From NCBI GenBank assembly GCA_038049695.1, contig CP142456.1, forward strand, positions 76,407,422 through 76,471,421: a DNA stretch of 64,000 nt, written 5' to 3'. How positions within the stretch are numbered: position 1 is the stretch's first letter; each line of letters opens with the position of its first letter. The position numbers were made by a program, and so were the translations under genes. The notes under the pieces are model-generated. The model searched no databases and was not told where the DNA came from. It worked only from the letters and a program-made list of their open reading frames with translations. This document shows, one piece after another, positions 58,373 to 64,000 of this stretch. The stretch comes from Cinnamomum chago (taxonomy: Eukaryota; Streptophyta; Magnoliopsida; Laurales; Lauraceae).

Positions 58373-60821
58373 TTATTGAAGTTGTGCTCGACGTTCTTTC
58401 ATTGAGTTGAAATCATCAATTATTGTTTCAATACTGAATCTCTCTGCAATCTCTTTTTCAATATATACAATTAAATAATCCGTAAGAAATTCATCTTCCA
58501 TTTTGTTGCGAAGTGCAGTTTTAACAATCTTCATGGCTGAGAATGCTCGTTCTGTTGTTGCTGTTGAAACTGGAAGAGTTAATATAAGACATATCAATCG
58601 ATATATGAGATGATAGATGTCTGACTTTCCCGTTTCTACTAATCCATTGCAAAGTTCGGATGTGGTCTTTATTTCCTTCAAATATGGATGTTGAGGTACA
58701 TCACGCTCATAATGTTGTAGCTGGAACTTCAAATGGATTTTTTCTTGATCATTAAAATCTTGAGGATAAAATTGATTCACAAGATTACAAATATCATCAA
58801 TCTTGAATGACATGTGACCTTTCCTGGGATCCAAGGCAGAACTAAGAATGAGAAGTTGCATAGTACGATCATTAAACTTTCTATTTAACTCTTGTAATTG
58901 AGAGTCCACTACAGCAGTAAAGACATCCACTCGATAATGATGCTCCATTGTAATTGGATATGGTTGATGGCGAACTCGACCTCTACCTGCAGTATATCGA
59001 GCATCCATATCAGGAATATGTATGTCATGTTCTTTGCAGAACAACAATACTTTATCAAGTAATTTATTCCAGCCACTTTCCCTCAACTCTTGAATGATCG
59101 CTTTTGTAGTAGAGACTAAGTGCATAGCATTTAAAATATCTTGAGATTTGAGTTGTAAAGCTTGGCACAAATCATTAGTAACTCCTAATATTTCTTTCAT
59201 AAGATGCAAATTAAAGACGAACTCAAAAGATGTTATCGTATCATAAGCTGAGTCTGCATCCCCACGTTGAGTATATGTAGATCCATCATCAATAATATTC
59301 TTAAGAACCGAACATGGTGCATTATACACATTTAATAAGCTGCATAAAGACTTATAATGAGAACTCCAACGAGTATCGCATGCCCGTTGCAAAGTGCCAA
59401 TTTGATTAAGCCCTTTACCAGTTTCAACTTTATCAATGGCAATCAAACGTTCAAGTTCAGCAGCTTGAGCAGCTTGTAATTCATCATGACGCTTGCAAGA
59501 TGCACCAACAATATTGATGATAAAATTTAGTTTCGAGAAAAACTGGTGGATAGGAATAACTTCGCTGGAAGCCGCAACCAAAGTCAACTGGAGACGATGA
59601 GCTAAACAATGACCATAGTATGCATATGGGCAATCATTCAGAAATAAAGCCTGCAACCCATTCCATTCACCACGCATGTTACTTGCACCATCATATCCTT
59701 GCCCCCGAACATTTTGAATGCTTAGATTATAATGAGAAAGCACCGCTGTAATCTCTTTTTTGAGAGTTTGTGATGCTGTATTTTTAACATGAACAAGACC
59801 AAAAAATCTCTCACGTATAAACCCTTTTTTGTCAACAAATCTTAAAACAAGAGCCATTTGCTCTCTCTTAGATTGATCTCGAGCTTCATCCACAATAATA
59901 CAGAATTTTGCATCATTAATTTCCTCTCGAATTGCATTTCGAACTTTCTCTGAAAAAATATGTAAGATTTCTTTTTGGATTTTAGGTGAAGTATATGTAG
60001 CATTTCCAGGGGCTTTATCTAGTACAACATCTGCAACCTTTTCATTATATGATGCTAGAATTTTAATCATTTCAATGAAATTACCGCGGTTCTTAGAGTC
60101 TGAATGTTCATTGTGACCTCTAAAAGCACACGCTTGAAAAGTAAGCCAACGGACAACATCTATAGAGGTCTTCAGTCGCAATCTGTTGTTTGCAATTTGG
60201 ATAGAAGACTGTGTATGGAGTGCCTTCTCGATATGTTGCAATTGATTCATCAAATCTTTACAAGATTGTTCAGATGCATTATGTGGTGAGTTTGGATCTT
60301 TTCCTATATGATTTAAGAAAGCACACTTCTTTCCATCATTGACTTTCTTCCAGTTACAAAATCCTTCAACAATAAATGCACTTGCTCCAAAACGCCCAGT
60401 TGTCTGTTTATTAAAAAGAAAGCATGGGAGACAAAATGCTGCATCTTTCACAGGAGAATACTCTAACCAAGAAGGAAACATTCTAAACCAAGAAGACTGA
60501 AATCGCCGTGGATGTTTTTCCGATCCAGAAAGCGGATAAACAGAAAGCATATGTTGATAAGGCCCAGCTTTGATGTAAGCACGTCTAATTTCATCTTGTT
60601 GATCAACATGATATTCCCAAATTTGATGGCGCAATCCTGGATCACGCTCTAAAGAAGCAATATCAATTTCTCTAAATTCAACTCTTGGAGATTTTGATGG
60701 GCGTGAACTTTGTGGTTCTTGAGATAAATCATTGGTTTATAGAGGGCGATATTGTACTATCCTCTAAATTTTGAGCATTTTTCCTCTTAAAAAATGAATC
60801 AATAGTTGATGATTTAACCAT
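58373..60821 (-). CDS. hAT transposase, ZMYM1/TTF-zinc-finger type, one frameshift near the N-terminus
   Basis: DNA transposase of the hAT superfamily. The main frame (60634 down to 58373, 753 residues with no stop) begins at a TTG, but open protein continues upstream as SPRVEFREIDIASLERDPGL. A likely ATG at 60821 starts MVKSSTIDSFFKRK, the usual head of this family, in another frame. A one-base shift near 60738 seems to separate them, so the copy may be just inactivated. Domains in the main frame: TTF-type zinc finger (about 43-75, WFRMFPSW, CLPCF), a DUF4371-like catalytic core (DEARDQSKREQMALV, GQGYDGASNMRGEWNG, CDTRWSSHY) and the C-terminal hAT dimerisation region (STATTERAFSAMKIVKT). No intron is needed. 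Apart from the shift it looks complete. Confidence 0.88.
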
Positions 60822-61053
60822 GGTCAGGACTCTTATAAAAAAAATCAGAAATTAAAATCATATAAAATTTTTATAAAATTATTATTAACTGCAGTAATTA
60901 AAAAAAACAAATAGAATTCAATTCATTACTAAAAAATAAAGAAAACACAAATCACAAATATCTTATTAGGAGATTTATATTACACATCAAAAAGTACAAT
61001 ATAACAATTAGCAAATCAAAAAAATAAAATGTCACACTCAGTCACTCACATAT

Positions 61054-61215
61054 AAGTGAAATAAAATAATACAAAAGTTGAAAGTTGAAACACATGAGTA
61101 GATGACAGGCATAAGTGAAATAAAATAATACAAAAGTTGAAAGTTGAAACACATGAGTAGATGACAGGCATTAGTGAAATAAAATAATACAAAAGTTGAA
61201 AGTTGAAACACATCA
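61054..61215. repeat. 59-bp tandem repeat in the hAT element
   Basis: About 2.7 copies of a unit containing AAATAAAATAATACAAAAGT and GTTGAAACACATGAG lie upstream of the transposase gene. Confidence 0.93.
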
Positions 61216-61761
61216 CACAGCCACACAGGAGTAGTTGACAGGTTCAAGATGGGGTATTGCCGTATTGGTACCTGCTAGTAGTTTGGTACCGGTGGTGAAA
61301 CTGAATGGTGATGAGATGCAGGTGGGGGAGGAGAGGAAGAAGAGTCTCACGGTCCCGGTGGTGATTGCCGTTGAGAGCGTGAATCGCGGTGCGGCCGTGC
61401 AGATGGGTTGAGATTGAGAAAGTGAAATGGGGTTTTCTAATGGCTGGCTTCTTGAATCAGATGAGTTTTCTAGAATCAGATGGGTTTTTTTTTTTTAATT
61501 GCAGAGATTTCTTGAATAAAATGGGGTTTTCTAATGGCTGGCTTCAACAGAAACAGAGGTGCTGCTGCCTGCCAGGGGAGGGAGGGGGTTGTGCAGGAGC
61601 CTGGAAGATCTCTGGGTTTGATTTGATCGCAGGGCATGGAAGAATCAAGAATGGAAGAAATCCTAATCTTAATGCAGGCTGCCCTTTCTTGATTTATTTC
61701 CTTCCATTGCCACCGAAAATTATGGGAATCACAAAGATTGTGTAAATTATAAATCTTAAAA

Positions 61762-61787
61762 AGATTTTTGGGGGGGGGGGGGGGGGC
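61762..61787. repeat. Poly-G run near the hAT 5' end
   Basis: About 18-20 consecutive G, followed by shorter G and C runs up to the terminal repeat. The exact length is prone to sequencing error. Confidence 0.8.
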
Positions 61788-62050
61788 AGAAGATTTCTGC
61801 ACCAGGAAAGTCTTAGATCTTTGGGGGGGCCATGGCCCCTGCCCGCCCCCCCCGTTCCGCCCCTATGATAAATATTGTTGTGTCGTTCACTACAAATTCG
61901 AGCTTTTGGTGTTTCCGGTTATTAAGGGTGCTTATCTTTTATGCTGTGACTGGCTGCTTCCTCGCCCATTCTGTATTTGTGTTAGGTAACTTTCCCTTTG
62001 GTAGGAGACCATGGCAAGATTCCATCCCGCCATATATCAAACAACCCTTA

Positions 62051-62340
62051 GGGCCTGTTTGGGGGCTTTACTTGTAGAGTTGAGTGGAATAAAGATTATT
62101 TTGAATAAATAATAAAATATAAGTGGATAATGATGATATTTTGTTTTTAGTTGTTTTTAGTTGATTTTTTTATTGAAAAGTGGAGATTTTTTGTCTTTTA
62201 GTGAGTAAATGAGGTTACATTTTTTTTTTTGGAAAAAGTATGGTGGGAAATTTAATGTAAATGACTTTTGGTGGAATTATTTTCCTGAGAATGTGACTAC
62301 ACCTTACTTGACTATACAAGTAAAGTGTCCAAATAGGCCC
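62051..62340. mobile_element. Tourist-like MITE, 290 bp
   Basis: Ends GGGCCTGTTTGGGGGCTTTA and, inverted, GGGCCTATTTGGACACTTTA, flanked by TTA (62048-62050 and 62341-62343). This is the pattern of PIF/Harbinger Tourist MITEs. Unit A has the empty site (CAACCCTAAGG near 26049). Non-coding. Confidence 0.93.
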
Positions 62341-62343
62341 TTA

Positions 62344-63477
62344 AGGAGGTAGCATGAGCAATAAATGCATAAGAGACCTCAAGAAAATGAAATGCAAAGT
62401 TAAAGGGGTTGAAGATTAGTTCGTTGATTTGTCTAAAGGAATGATTAATGTACGACTGATACTCTCTTATGCTTATATAAATGACCATAATGTTGGCATT
62501 GCTACTTTATTTGACCAGTCATCAACAAGACAGCATCAGAAAGTAGTAAAGATGCATGCTTTAAGTTAGTGAAAGAAAGGCATTAACATATTAGCCACGA
62601 GCTCGTGTGGTAGCTTTAAGAGTGGGTGAAAAGCTAATTCGGCTACCATTCATTCAAAGCTCTTGTAGCCGCCACTCACTTTTTAATACTAGACTCCACT
62701 GTAGCACAAGGTAATAATCAGCCAAAGAAACACACTCTCCCCCCTAAATTAGCACCGATTTAAATTTGACACTCATTCAAATTGTCCAGGCCATTTAATT
62801 GATCAAGCAAATTTAGGCACACATTGCACTTTATCTAATGATTAGGATATGAATAGCATTAATAAAAGTACCTCTTCCAATCAAATCGTTCCGATCTTTT
62901 GTTAGGTAGGTTGAATGTCGATGTGTCTAACCCCTATACCCCGTGATTTTCATTCTTTCAGTTGGGCCCCACAGGCTGAACTGCCGGTAATTAAGCTAGG
63001 AACTACATAATCTTTCTTGAAAATGAAAAGATGGATCAATATCATGGTTAAACTTGTGGCCGAACAAATTATTAATTGGTCTGGCTATGGGCTTGAAAAG
63101 CTTTGTTTGGGCCGCAGGCCCACATTTTTCTTCGGCCAGTTACACAGCTAGAGAAGATTGTCATCTACCCTGTCCGCAATAAACACTACATAACATTTAA
63201 ATGTAAATTTAGTTGGTGTCTAGTTAAAAGAAGCATATATGCAAGAGTTGTTAATTGGTGTCTCAAACATCTACAACACACTCCAGCCATTGGAAGTTTA
63301 ATTGGTGTCCAAACATAAAAGAAAGTTGTTTTTCTTCTCCTCAGTGTCCAAACAGAAAAGAAAGTTGCTTTTCTTCTCCCAAGTCCTAACTTATGAAACC
63401 GGTTGAAAGTCTAACAAATGCAAACCAATTTCCCATAATAGCAATTCTGATTCTCATTAGAAAGGAAGAAAAACCCA
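62344..63477. other. Unit B tail
   Basis: Collinear with 29304-30320 of unit A. No gene is seen. Confidence 0.7.
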
Positions 63478-63651
63478 GATCTGGGATCTACAAAAATAAA
63501 TCACTCCCTTCCTTCAAACCATATATACCTGAACATAAGATCAACAAAAAGAGAGAAAAAAAAGACCCATGACTGGAACTACTTCCCTACTATGTTCTAC
63601 TTAAAACTGAGCTAAAGATGCCATGAAAGTGATTCAGTGAAACAAGATCTC

Positions 63652-64000
63652 TTACATTACTGAGCATCCAACAGTGTTATCATCATCGAAATAGTCTGTG
63701 AGCCTCGGTGCTGTCAACTGCACTGGTGGTTGAGACACTGGCAATTCATAGTAGTAAACTGGCGGAGGGGCCAAATACGCACCTACCGGATAATACATTG
63801 GGTGGTTCGTAGATGGGTCGATTGCGTAACAATACGGTGTAAATGACCCAACACTACCTGCCTCATGTACAATGCCAGGCTGGGGAACTGGAAATACATT
63901 CTTCGGAACTTCTGGAGTTGATCCACTATTGTTTTTGCCAATTTCAGCTCCTTGGGCATCCTTTTTCTCTTCTCTGTTGTTGCCTCCAGTGTTGCAAATA
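63652..64000 (-). CDS. Probable HIPP (heavy-metal-associated isoprenylated plant protein), C-terminal part
   Basis: The minus strand is open from the window edge to a TAA at 63652-63654, giving 115 residues. The visible part is a charged Asn/Gly/Lys linker, a Pro/Tyr-rich stretch (YYPVGAYLAPPPVYYYELP), and the ending DYFDDDNTVGCSVM. CSVM is a CaaX box for farnesylation or geranylgeranylation. A YF-DDDN-xxx-CSVM ending is typical of plant HIPPs, which bind metals through an N-terminal HMA domain and attach to membranes or other proteins through the prenyl group. The HMA domain would lie beyond 64000 and is not seen, so the call rests on the C-terminus. The gene lies just outside unit B; codon choice and frame look intact. 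Confidence 0.72.
   Translation of the reverse strand, partial: ICNTGGNNREEKKDAQGAEIGKNNSGSTPEVPKNVFPVPQPGIVHEAGSVGSFTPYCYAIDPSTNHPMYYPVGAYLAPPPVYYYELPVSQPPVQLTAPRLTDYFDDDNTVGCSVM

Larger units (their letters stand above)
58275..61865 (-). mobile_element. hAT transposon with near-intact transposase, 3591 bp
   Basis: Ends are short inverted repeats, CAGGGGCAGAACC and TAGGGGCGGAACG read inward. A perfect 8-bp target duplication TGATAAAT flanks it (58267-58274 and 61866-61873). Unit A has the empty site near 25862. It carries one transposase gene on the minus strand. The 5' side (about 60830-61860) is non-coding, with a 59-bp tandem repeat, a duplicated AATGGGGTTTTCTAATGGCT and long G runs near the end. 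Confidence 0.95.
39586..63477. repeat. Segmental duplication unit B
   Basis: Collinear copy of unit A. It starts at CACAGTTTCCC and ends at AAAAACCCA, next to the HIPP-like gene. It carries a MULE, a gag-only Copia element, a hAT element and a Tourist-like MITE that unit A lacks. Confidence 0.9.

Noticed and set aside
61389-61745. 118-residue frame upstream of the hAT transposase
   Set aside because: Lies opposite the transposase 5' side in repeated and G-rich element sequence; no recognisable domain.
1-64000. tRNA or rRNA genes
   Set aside because: I saw only primer-binding sites complementary to tRNA ends, no cloverleaf with A and B boxes; a tRNA scan would settle it.

Overview
This window is nuclear DNA of a flowering plant. 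The signs are spliced receptor-kinase genes of the LRK10-like (LRK10L/PR5K-like) family, Ty1/Copia and Ty3/Gypsy elements with plant primer-binding sites, MULE, hAT and Tourist-like DNA transposons, and RTE and L1-type LINEs. I cannot name the species.

Layout. Two copies of one segmental unit flank an intact gene pair. Unit A (3092-30320) and unit B (39586-63477) share the same order: AT-rich spacer, an old MITE, a 93-bp tandem repeat, a GC-rich island with a hairpin, a minus-strand kinase pseudogene, a degenerate repeat array, a plus-strand kinase pseudogene, then a tail. Between them (30321-39585) lies the intact divergent pair: a minus-strand LRK10L-type receptor kinase (31398-35399, four exons, 664 aa) and a plus-strand one (35979-39064, three exons, 629 aa). 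Their start codons are 579 bp apart. In both units the ectodomain exons and shared promoter are missing, replaced by about 0.7 kb of degenerate repeat, so both kinase genes there are headless pseudogenes. This is a birth-and-death cluster of a plant receptor family associated with immunity.

Mobile elements. Each unit took different insertions, and the other unit usually keeps the empty site. At the left edge, the 5' end of a minus-strand LTR element (1-3091, LTR about 2.26 kb) carries a 652-bp hAT-type element. Unit A has an RTE LINE tail (8929-9208), a small MITE inside a kinase exon (9606-9849), a broken Copia element (14002-24627) with a rearranged non-autonomous Gypsy element inside it (16482-21089), and a 5'-truncated L1-type LINE (26128-29303). 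Unit B has a non-autonomous MULE with palindrome-rich inverted repeats (44573-48147), a gag-only Copia element splitting a kinase pseudogene (49236-53174), a hAT element with a nearly intact transposase (58275-61865) and a Tourist-like MITE (62051-62340).

The right edge holds the 3' end of a minus-strand gene ending in a CaaX prenylation box (63652-64000), probably a heavy-metal-associated isoprenylated plant protein (HIPP).

Most unusual points: the Gypsy insertion has LTRs joined head to head, so both outer ends are the same LTR end inside a perfect 5-bp target duplication. The plus-strand kinase has two tandemly duplicated splice donors in different phases, only one of which keeps the receptor open. 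The minus-strand kinase has a duplicated juxtamembrane/N-lobe segment. Several unrelated elements carry clusters of short perfect palindromes. All similarities and counts were made by eye.
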